Assembly: GCA_959018155.1 (NCBI GenBank)
Contig: CAUEKH010000035.1
Span: 1-12,918 of the forward strand
Direction: 5' to 3'
DNA: 12,918 nucleotides
From: an uncultured Hungatella sp.
GTDB taxonomy: Bacteria > Bacillota > Clostridia > Lachnospirales > Lachnospiraceae
The notes beneath the pieces are model-generated. The model was not told the DNA's origin, did not search any database, and saw only the letters and a program-made list of their open reading frames with translations. Position numbers and translations under genes: made by a program. Every line of letters starts with the position of its first letter. The stretch's first letter is position 1. Shown in pieces: positions 7,003-12,918 of this stretch.

Positions 7003-7031
7003 TTGATTTAAACGATGTGATGATTTATCAT
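7003..7031 (+). promoter_or_regulatory. Candidate sigma-A promoter for the deacetylase/redox operon
   Basis: TTGATT (7003-7008) and TATCAT (7026-7031) are separated by exactly 17 bp, downstream of the terminator and 41 nt before the first start codon. Each hexamer matches 4 of 6 consensus positions. The spacing and location are good; no start site can be proved from sequence. Confidence 0.5.
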
Positions 7032-7042
7032 ATTGATGTGAT
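7014..7042 (+). promoter_or_regulatory. Operator-like repeats overlapping the candidate -10
   Basis: GATGTGAT occurs twice (7014-7021 and 7035-7042), starting 21 bp apart, which is two helical turns. Between them lies the perfect inverted repeat ATGAT-TT-ATCAT (7020-7031), covering the candidate -10, and ATCA-TAT-TGAT (7027-7037). Such arrangement on one face of the helix fits a dimeric repressor or activator, but no regulator gene is in the window. Confidence 0.4.
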
Positions 7043-7071
7043 TATAAAAAGTCAGAAGAGAGGGACCGATC

Positions 7072-8367
7072 ATGTTTAGAGAGATTAACCGAGATGAGGC
7101 TGGCTATATTCCGGAGCTTGCCGATAATTTTGATAAAAGGCTGGAAGTGCTGGCTGACGGACTGGAGGTAAAGGGATTTTACGAGGAGGCCCGGGGAGCC
7201 GGGATTTATCAGATATTCTGGAAGGTCAGAGCCAGAGAGGATGTGGAATGCCTCTATCTGTTTGCGGGGAGAAAGAATCTCTGCTTTTTGGGCGGATTGA
7301 AGGCCGGAGAAACTGCGGAGGGGAACTGTTATACTCACATCTGTGAGATAATCCCGCGATATTACGATGCGGTTATGGAGATTGAGAAGGTCTGTTTTAC
7401 CGCGGCTTGCGAAAGCATGGAGAAACTGGAAATCCTGGAACTGCGGGTGGAGAAGGTGAGAGAATCCGGAAAGGAATCTGGTCCGGAAAGGAAGTGTGCT
7501 GACGGGGAAAACGGAAGCTGTGCGTCGGGACAGAAATCGGGATTGTCAGAAGTTCCGGTGGTATTCCTGGCCGGTGATTCTACGGTGACGGATCAGTCGT
7601 GCGAGATCCCTTATAATCCCGGAACGTGCTACTCTTCCTGGGGACAGGCGCTTACCTTTTACGTCGGGCAATGCGCTGCTGTGGATAATCAGGCGCACTG
7701 TGGGCTTTCTACGGAGACATTTCGGAACGAAGGCCATTTTGACATTGTCGAGCGCGCCATCAGACCGGGGGATTACTGTCTGTTCCAGTTCGGACACAAT
7801 GACCAGAAGCTGCCACATCTGCAGGCGGAGACGGGGTATCGGGATAATCTTCTTCGATTTTTAGAGGAGATCAGACAGAAGGGCGGAATTCCTGTTCTTG
7901 TGACGCCGCTTGGCAGAAACACGTGGAAGGAAGACGGAAGTTATAACGACCTTTTATGGGAACATACTGAGGCAGTGAAGCGGATTGGACGCGAGACGGA
8001 TACGCCGGTGATTAATTTGCATGAATTTTCTGTAAATTTCTATTTAAAGAATGGAAAAGTGAAGAGCAGGGACTATTTCCATCCGGCGGATGCAACCCAT
8101 ACGAATGAATACGGCGCCTATCTGTTTGCCGGGGTGATTGCAGATGGCCTGAAGGCGATTGATGAAAAACGGTTTGGAAATGTGAGAGAACGGGCTCAGA
8201 GTGCAGAGTTTGTTCCGGAGGATTCTGTGTGGGATCGGGTGAACGGCGGAGCGGATGGCCGCAATAAGACGAAGGAACAGAAGGAACAGTTCGATGCGGC
8301 GGAAAAGTCGGTGGAAAATCTGGTGGCGATTGTGGAAAAAGCCAGGAAAGATGCGGGAAATTGTTGA
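7072..8367 (+). CDS. SGNH/GDSL esterase, rhamnogalacturonan acetylesterase-like (CE12), with an extra N-terminal domain
   Basis: This probable serine esterase removes O-acetyl groups; it has 431 residues. The catalytic domain spans about 160-365. Block I is FLAGDSTVTD with nucleophile Ser170. Block II is QAHCGLSTETF with oxyanion Gly211. Block III is FQFGHND with Asn243. Block V is HPADATHTNEYGAY with Asp340 and His343. GDSTVTD and GHND together favour the rhamnogalacturonan acetylesterase branch. Residues 1-128 form a separate, unrecognised domain that may bind carbohydrate, and residues 129-160 are a Lys/Glu/Ser/Gly linker. The tail after 365 is charged and helical. There is no signal peptide, so it should act in the cytoplasm on an imported acetylated saccharide or glycoside. 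ATG 7072 has GAGAGGG 7 nt upstream. It leads a five-gene unit after the promoter. Fold and catalytic residues are secure; the natural substrate is inferred. Confidence 0.88.
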   Translation: MFREINRDEAGYIPELADNFDKRLEVLADGLEVKGFYEEARGAGIYQIFWKVRAREDVECLYLFAGRKNLCFLGGLKAGETAEGNCYTHICEIIPRYYDAVMEIEKVCFTAACESMEKLEILELRVEKVRESGKESGPERKCADGENGSCASGQKSGLSEVPVVFLAGDSTVTDQSCEIPYNPGTCYSSWGQALTFYVGQCAAVDNQAHCGLSTETFRNEGHFDIVERAIRPGDYCLFQFGHNDQKLPHLQAETGYRDNLLRFLEEIRQKGGIPVLVTPLGRNTWKEDGSYNDLLWEHTEAVKRIGRETDTPVINLHEFSVNFYLKNGKVKSRDYFHPADATHTNEYGAYLFAGVIADGLKAIDEKRFGNVRERAQSAEFVPEDSVWDRVNGGADGRNKTKEQKEQFDAAEKSVENLVAIVEKARKDAGNC

Positions 8368-8413
8368 TAAGCAGGCCGCATTGTGATGGTTTTATCTATA
8401 AGGAGGAAATAAA

Positions 8414-9283
8414 ATGGCAGGAGTAGCAATGAGATTCCCTGGCGGGAAAAAGAAAGCGCTGACACTCAGTTATGACGATGGTGTGGAGCAGGATATCCGG
8501 TTGATTGATATTATGAAGGCCAATGGGCTGAAAGGAACATTTAATTTAAACAGCGGGCTTTATGCGAAGGAAGGGACGGTCTATCCTGAGGGCACGGTCC
8601 ACCGCAGAATGACGGAGAAGGCGGTGACGGAGACGTACGGGAACAGCGGTATGGAGGTGGCTGTCCATGGCCTGACCCATCCGTTTCTGGAACAGCTTCC
8701 TTCGAACCTCTGTGTGGCGGAAGTGGTGAAGGACAGGGAGAACTTGGAAAGGCAGTTCCATACCATTGTGAGGGGCATGGCGTATCCGTTTGGGACGTAC
8801 AGTGACGAGGTGGTGGAGATTCTTAAGCAGGCGGGAATTGTATACGCCAGGACGGTGATTTCCTCGCTGACATTTAAGATGCCAACGGACTGGTTGAGAC
8901 TGGAAGCAACCTGTCATCATAATTATGAGGGACTTATGGCGCTGGCTGAAAAGTTTGTAAATGGATCCTTAAGGTACGACTATAAACCGTGGCTGTTCTA
9001 TTTATGGGGACACAGCTATGAATTCGAGGCGGATAACAACTGGGATGTGATAGAAAAGTTTGCCGCGTATACGGGAAATCGAGATGATATCTGGTATGCC
9101 ACCAATATTGAGATCCATGATTATACAGAGGCTTATCAGGCGCTTCAGTTTAATATGGACAGGAGTCTGGTATATAATCCGACGGCCACCGATCTGTATT
9201 TCGAGACGGAGAGCGGGATTTTCTGTGTAAAGGCCGGGGAGAAGATGGAGATAGGAGGAGATACGTTCCATGTCCGTACATGA
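8414..9283 (+). CDS. Polysaccharide deacetylase family protein (CE4/NodB-homology fold), cytoplasmic
   Basis: This metal-dependent deacetylase-fold protein has 289 residues. Motif 1 is TLSYDDG, with Asp21 as probable base and Asp22 as metal ligand. Motif 2 is AVHGLTH, with His85 and His89 completing the Asp-His-His site. Motif 3 is the modified AYPFGTY (123-129), lacking the usual Arg before the proline loop. A late WGHSYEF (198-204) supplies His200, the likely catalytic acid. Residues from about 245 form a small beta-rich tail. There is no signal peptide or membrane anchor, unlike peptidoglycan or chitin deacetylases that act outside the cell. An AAGGAGG site 7 nt before ATG 8414 predicts strong translation. 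It follows the CE12-like esterase by 46 nt and overlaps the next gene by 14 nt. It probably removes an N- or O-acyl group from a soluble sugar; the substrate is unknown. Confidence 0.87.
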   Translation: MAGVAMRFPGGKKKALTLSYDDGVEQDIRLIDIMKANGLKGTFNLNSGLYAKEGTVYPEGTVHRRMTEKAVTETYGNSGMEVAVHGLTHPFLEQLPSNLCVAEVVKDRENLERQFHTIVRGMAYPFGTYSDEVVEILKQAGIVYARTVISSLTFKMPTDWLRLEATCHHNYEGLMALAEKFVNGSLRYDYKPWLFYLWGHSYEFEADNNWDVIEKFAAYTGNRDDIWYATNIEIHDYTEAYQALQFNMDRSLVYNPTATDLYFETESGIFCVKAGEKMEIGGDTFHVRT

Positions 9284-10622
9284 GAAATTTCATTATAAGA
9301 GTGTGGAAGAGATCAGAAAGAGGGCAAATGAGCTGGGAGTACATATTCCATTGGCGGAGAACACGGAGATTTTGAAATTGCCGTATGACCTGCCGAAGGT
9401 GACGCTTAAAAACCGCATGGGGATTGCGCCCATGGAAGGTTCGGATTCCCTGCCGGATGGGTCGCCGTCTGAACTTACAACGGCGCGGTATGTGAGGGAA
9501 GCGGCCGGGGGAAGCGCGGTTATCTGGTTTGAGGCTATTTCGATTGTGCCGGAAGGGCGTTCGGGGGCTCATCAGCTGATGATTACCGCGGATAATGTGG
9601 AGGCGTATCAGAGATTTACAGAGGCAATCCGGGAGGCGGGACGCAAAGCCAATGGTTTTGAACCGTACCTCGTCATGCAGGCCAACCACAGCGGAAGATA
9701 CTCGAATCCGGGCGGGAAGCCGGCGCCGCTTATCGCCTACCGCCATCCGGAGTATGAGAAGCTGAGAAAGGCTGACGACTCCTGCATCGTGACAGACGAT
9801 TATTTAAAAGGGCTTGTGGAAAAATTCGGCGAGGCGTCCAGGCTTGCGAAGGCAGCAGGATTTGACGCGGTGGATATTAAATCGTGTCACGGTTATCTGC
9901 TGGCGGAACTGACCTCGGCCTATAACCGTCCGGGTGAATTCGGCGGCAGTTTTGAGAACAGGACGAGACTTCTGCGGGAGGCCATTGAGGCGGCGAAGGT
10001 CTGGGAAAGCGGCTCATTTGATGTGACGGCCAGAATCGGGATTTACGATGGGTTTGCGTACCCGTGGGGATTTGGCGTGGCAAAAGATGGAAGAAATGTC
10101 CCGGATTTGACGGAACCGATTGAACTGATTAAGATTTTACATGAAAAATACGGCCTCTCCATGATCAATTTAACCATGGGAAATCCGTATGTGAGCACCC
10201 ATGTGACGCGTCCGTTTGACGGGGGAAAATATATTCCGAAGGAGCATCCGCTGGAAGGGCTTGCGAGACTGATTGGCGGAATCGGTGAGGTGAAGCGGGC
10301 GGTTCCGACCGCAATGATTTCTGCCTCGGGGCCGTCGTATTTGAGGGAGTATGCGGACCTCTACGCAGCCGGGGCCATAGAAGAGGGACTGTGTGATAAT
10401 ATGCTGTTTGGCCGGCTTTCATTTGCCAATCCGGAATTCCCCAATCAGGTGATTCATCAGGGCAGAATGGATGCGAAGAAATCGTGCGTGGCCTGCGGGA
10501 AATGCGGCGATTTGATCCGCGCCGGGAAGCCGACGGGCTGTGTGGTGAGAAATGCAGGCGTCTATTTACCGTACTACAGGGAGTATCAGGAAGATTTAAA
10601 AGCTGCGGAGGGAAAACAGTGA
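9270..10622 (+). CDS. NADH:flavin oxidoreductase (Old Yellow Enzyme family) with 4Fe-4S motif, lacking the C-terminal FAD/NAD domain
   Basis: This FMN-binding TIM-barrel oxidoreductase of 450 residues probably reduces or oxidises a C=C or C-N bond in a small molecule. Seen in order: NRMGIAPMEG (48-57, FMN strand), QANHSGRYS (137-145), CHGYLLAEL (206-214) and the GEFGGSFENRTR stretch (222-233), all OYE hallmarks. A cysteine cluster C406-x2-C409-x2-C412-x11-C424 matches the 4Fe-4S site of dienoyl-CoA reductase/trimethylamine dehydrogenase relatives. The protein stops about 26 residues after that cluster, so the FAD and NAD(P)H domains of those longer enzymes are absent. It would need electrons through the cluster from a partner, or a direct hydride donor. 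The ATG at 9270 overlaps the deacetylase gene by 14 nt, with AGGAGG inside that gene, so translation is probably coupled. Nearby SDR and FAD-flavoprotein genes are plausible pathway partners. Confidence 0.9.
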   Translation: MSVHEKFHYKSVEEIRKRANELGVHIPLAENTEILKLPYDLPKVTLKNRMGIAPMEGSDSLPDGSPSELTTARYVREAAGGSAVIWFEAISIVPEGRSGAHQLMITADNVEAYQRFTEAIREAGRKANGFEPYLVMQANHSGRYSNPGGKPAPLIAYRHPEYEKLRKADDSCIVTDDYLKGLVEKFGEASRLAKAAGFDAVDIKSCHGYLLAELTSAYNRPGEFGGSFENRTRLLREAIEAAKVWESGSFDVTARIGIYDGFAYPWGFGVAKDGRNVPDLTEPIELIKILHEKYGLSMINLTMGNPYVSTHVTRPFDGGKYIPKEHPLEGLARLIGGIGEVKRAVPTAMISASGPSYLREYADLYAAGAIEEGLCDNMLFGRLSFANPEFPNQVIHQGRMDAKKSCVACGKCGDLIRAGKPTGCVVRNAGVYLPYYREYQEDLKAAEGKQ

Positions 10623-11386
10623 GAAAGACGGCAATTGTAACCGGAGGGAGCCGGGGAATTGGTTTTGCAATCGCAAGACAGCTTGGATGGGACGGGTACT
10701 GCGTCTCGATTCTGGCCACAGGGGAGAAGGAGCGGTATGAGGCGGCGTGGAAGGAACTTTCAGAACTGGGGATCGAGTACCATTACGTAAAAGGAAGCGT
10801 TGACTGCGCAGAGGACAGAAAAAGGCTGGTGGACGAGACGGTAGAAAGGTTTGGGAGGATCGACGTTCTCGTGAATAATGCGGGCGTGGCGCCGTTAGAG
10901 CGGAGAGATATTCTGGAAATGACGGAGGAGAGTTACGACCGCGTCATGAGTATCAATACAAAAGGGACGGTGTTTCTGACTCAGCTGGTGGCGCGCGTGA
11001 TGATCGACCAGGAACTTACAGGGAAGAAGCGGGGAACGATTATCAACATCGGTTCCTGTTCGGCGGATGTCTCTTCGACGTCCCGCGGGGAGTACTGTAT
11101 TTCCAAGGCGGCGGTGTCCATGGTCACGAAGCTGTATGCGGACCGGCTGGCGGAGTATGGGATTCTCGTCCATGAGATCAGGCCGGGAGTCATTTCCACG
11201 GATATGACCAGCGCGGTGAAGGAAAAATATGACCGGCTGATTCGGGAGAATTTATTTCCCATAGCCAGATGGGGGACGCCTCAGGATGTAGCGGATATGG
11301 TGAGTCTCTTCTGCTCGGATCAGGTGCTCTATACGACGGGAAATTACGTTGATGTCGATGGCGGATTTCATATTAAGAGGCTGTAG
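10619..11386 (+). CDS. Short-chain dehydrogenase/reductase (classical SDR, 3-oxoacyl-ACP reductase-like)
   Basis: This cytoplasmic NAD(P)-dependent alcohol/ketone oxidoreductase has 255 residues, usual for classical SDRs. The start is GTG 10619, overlapping the oxidoreductase stop as GTGA, with GGAGGG 6 nt upstream; longer in-frame versions reach into the upstream gene and are not credible. The Rossmann cofactor loop is TGGSRGIG (8-15), then NNAG (86-89). The catalytic tetrad is Asn113, Ser146, Tyr159 and Lys163, with the Tyr-x3-Lys spacing intact and Ser 13 residues before Tyr. RPGVISTDM (188-196) is the usual post-catalytic loop. Residue 34 onward (ATGEKERY) lacks the acidic residue that would clearly specify NAD, so cofactor choice is uncertain. 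Although FabG-like in sequence, its place in a deacetylase/flavoenzyme operon points to a pathway-specific hydroxyl substrate, such as a sugar or bile/plant-compound alcohol, rather than fatty acid synthesis. Confidence 0.92.
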   Translation: MRKTAIVTGGSRGIGFAIARQLGWDGYCVSILATGEKERYEAAWKELSELGIEYHYVKGSVDCAEDRKRLVDETVERFGRIDVLVNNAGVAPLERRDILEMTEESYDRVMSINTKGTVFLTQLVARVMIDQELTGKKRGTIINIGSCSADVSSTSRGEYCISKAAVSMVTKLYADRLAEYGILVHEIRPGVISTDMTSAVKEKYDRLIRENLFPIARWGTPQDVADMVSLFCSDQVLYTTGNYVDVDGGFHIKRL

Positions 11387-11413
11387 TCAGCGCCCAACAT
11401 GATGAGGAGGAAA

Positions 11414-12918
11414 ATGGTAGCTTATACGATTGAGGAAAAATGGTATTACACCGTGGTTGTGGGCAGCGGCGCGGCCGGTTTTAATGCGGCGGTGCGGTTG
11501 AGGGAATTTGGAGTGGACTCGGTGGCGATGGTGACGGAAGCGATAAATTCCGGGACCTCCAGAAATACCGGGTCGGACAAGCAGACGTATTACAAGCTTT
11601 CGCTGGCAGGCGGCGACCAGGATTCTGTTTTACAGCTTGCGGAGGATTTGTTTCAGGGACAGTGCGTGGACGGGGATAACGCGCTGGCGGAAGCCGCCCT
11701 TTCTGCCCGCTGTTTCTATCATCTGGTAGAACTGGGAGTTCCATTTCCACACAATGAGTATGGGGAATTTATCGGGTATAAAACCGACCATGACAGGGGG
11801 CGGAGAGCTACCAGCGTGGGGCCGTATACGTCGCGGATTATGACGGAGCGGCTTCAGGAGAGGGCTAAGATGCTGGGAGTGCCGGTTCTTGATGGCCTTC
11901 TGGTGGTTAAGATACTGGTGGAAGCCGAAACTGTCCGGGGGATTTTATGCCTTGATTTGAATGAAAGCAGAAGACGGGGAAATGAGGCTGCCTTTGTTCT
12001 TGTCTGGTGTGAAAATCTGGTGTATGCCACGGGCGGCCCGGCAGGGATGTACCAGGACAGTGTTTATCCGGTTTCCCAGCGTGGAAGTTCCGGAATCGCT
12101 TTTGAGGCGGGAGTGAAGGGACAGAATTTGACGGAGTGGCAGTTCGGTCTGGCGTCGAAGAATCCCAGATGGAATGTCAGCGGGACGTACATGCAGGCGC
12201 TGCCGCGCTTTCTGTCTACCGACCAGGAGGGCGGAGATGAAAAAGAGTTCTTAAGAGAGTATTTTGACACGGATGAAGAAATGCTTTCTGCCATCTTCTT
12301 AAAGGGGTATCAGTGGCCATTTGATGTGAAGAAAATATTTGGCGGTTCTTCTCTGATTGATTTGATTGTATATCAGGAGTCGATTTTGAAACATCGCAGA
12401 ATTTTTCTGGATTATAGAAATAATTCAAATTTTCAGGAAATCAACTTTAATAAGCTTTCGCAGGAGGCTTATGAGTATCTGAGCCGGGCTGGAGCCTGTT
12501 TTGGGCGGCCGATTGAACGGTTATCTCATATGAATCAGCCGGCAGTGGAATTTTATCGGGAGCACGGTGTTGATTTGGAGCGGGAGATGCTGGAGGTGGC
12601 GGTCTGTGTCCAGCATAATAACGGGGGACTGGCGGTTGATAAGAACTGGGAGACGAATATGAAAGGGCTTTTTGCAGTGGGGGAGGTCTGCGGAAGCCAT
12701 GGGGTGACCCGGCCGGGCGGAAGCGCGTTGAATGCGGGCCAGGTTGGGGGAACGAAGGCGGCTGAGACGATTGCGCGAAGGGGAAGGGGATGGGGGGAGA
12801 AGGCTGAGAGTGAAAAAGACGGATTAAGAGAAATGGTAAGGATATTTGGCGAACCAGTACTTTCCAAGGATGGACGGAAGAAGGGGGAAATGGTCGGGGT
12901 ACGGGAGGAACGCGGTGG
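11414..12918 (+). CDS. FAD-binding flavoprotein of the fumarate reductase/succinate dehydrogenase A superfamily, 3' partial
   Basis: The frame is open from ATG 11414 to the window end (501 complete codons), so the C-terminus is missing. AGGAGG lies just upstream, 27 nt after the SDR stop; an in-frame ATG at 11402 has no ribosome site. Residues 13-22 (TVVVGSGAAG) form the FAD-binding GxGxxG. VYATGGPAGMYQDS is the usual second FAD-contact segment. Residues 418-446 contain GLFAVGEVCGSHG followed by RPGGSALNAGQVGG, the family's conserved C-terminal FAD region with Arg433. However, the SDH-A substrate-His block (HYNMGG-like) reads QHNNGG (400-405), and the Arg-Asp-x3-Arg catalytic region seems to be IDLIVY (315-320) by eye. 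It is probably not a true fumarate reductase. No signal peptide is seen, so it should be cytoplasmic. It may oxidise or reduce the pathway intermediate or feed electrons to the iron-sulfur oxidoreductase. Confidence 0.88.
   Translation, partial: MVAYTIEEKWYYTVVVGSGAAGFNAAVRLREFGVDSVAMVTEAINSGTSRNTGSDKQTYYKLSLAGGDQDSVLQLAEDLFQGQCVDGDNALAEAALSARCFYHLVELGVPFPHNEYGEFIGYKTDHDRGRRATSVGPYTSRIMTERLQERAKMLGVPVLDGLLVVKILVEAETVRGILCLDLNESRRRGNEAAFVLVWCENLVYATGGPAGMYQDSVYPVSQRGSSGIAFEAGVKGQNLTEWQFGLASKNPRWNVSGTYMQALPRFLSTDQEGGDEKEFLREYFDTDEEMLSAIFLKGYQWPFDVKKIFGGSSLIDLIVYQESILKHRRIFLDYRNNSNFQEINFNKLSQEAYEYLSRAGACFGRPIERLSHMNQPAVEFYREHGVDLEREMLEVAVCVQHNNGGLAVDKNWETNMKGLFAVGEVCGSHGVTRPGGSALNAGQVGGTKAAETIARRGRGWGEKAESEKDGLREMVRIFGEPVLSKDGRKKGEMVGVREERG

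Noticed and set aside
9150..9746. Minus-strand open frame of 198 codons opposite the deacetylase/OYE junction
   Set aside because: The product is Arg/Pro/Ser/His-rich low-quality sequence typical of reverse-strand shadows of GC-rich coding DNA, with no motif.
10484..10618. N-terminal extension of the SDR into the OYE gene
   Set aside because: The extension is an out-of-frame reading of the OYE cysteine cluster region; GTG 10619 has a good ribosome site and places the Rossmann loop at the usual residue 8.
10165..10719. Minus-strand open frame of 184 codons opposite the OYE/SDR junction
   Set aside because: It has proline/arginine/serine-rich shadow composition, lies entirely opposite two well-supported genes and has no domain.

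Overview
The window looks like chromosomal DNA from an anaerobic Firmicute of class Clostridia, probably a Lachnospiraceae-type gut or rumen bacterium. This placement is inference. It rests on AAGGAGG-type ribosome sites, a lipobox substrate-binding protein with an acidic/lysine/threonine linker, carbohydrate-type ABC permeases, and a 4Fe-4S-containing NADH:flavin oxidoreductase beside SDR and fumarate-reductase-like flavoproteins. All twelve recognisable genes lie on the + strand, tightly packed. The first and last run off the window. The longest gap without a gene is 205 nt (6867-7071). No RNA genes, insertion sequences, CRISPR arrays or attachment sites were seen.

Region 1 (1-6866) reads as one operon. 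It encodes two CUT1-type sugar ABC permeases, a UgpB-like lipoprotein substrate-binding protein, a ribulose-phosphate-3-epimerase-fold epimerase, an sn-glycerol-1-phosphate dehydrogenase (AraM/EgsA family), a xylose-isomerase-like TIM-barrel protein and a HAD-IIA (NagD/AraL family) phosphatase. The content recalls the araL-araM-araN-araP-araQ part of the Bacillus subtilis arabinose operon, reordered and with different sugar-phosphate enzymes. A plausible reading is import of a small glycoside or glycerophosphate-type solute, then epimerisation, oxidation and dephosphorylation in the cytoplasm. No ABC ATPase is encoded here, so it must come from elsewhere. Between the binding-protein gene and the epimerase gene lie a stem-loop, three exact-length 16-bp tandem repeats and a perfect TATAAT, so that junction may be a control point. 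A Rho-independent terminator (6908-6942) closes the operon.

Region 2 (7003-12918) starts with a candidate promoter carrying repeated operator-like words. It then encodes a CE12-like SGNH acetylesterase with an unidentified N-terminal domain, a polysaccharide-deacetylase-fold protein, a short NADH:flavin oxidoreductase with a 4Fe-4S cysteine cluster, an SDR dehydrogenase, and an FAD-binding flavoprotein of the fumarate reductase/SDH-A superfamily that continues past the window edge. The middle genes overlap and are probably translationally coupled. None of the five has a signal peptide, so this looks like a cytoplasmic deacetylation-plus-redox pathway for an imported, possibly acetylated, plant-derived compound. 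The substrate cannot be read from the sequence, and this second operon is the less familiar part of the window.
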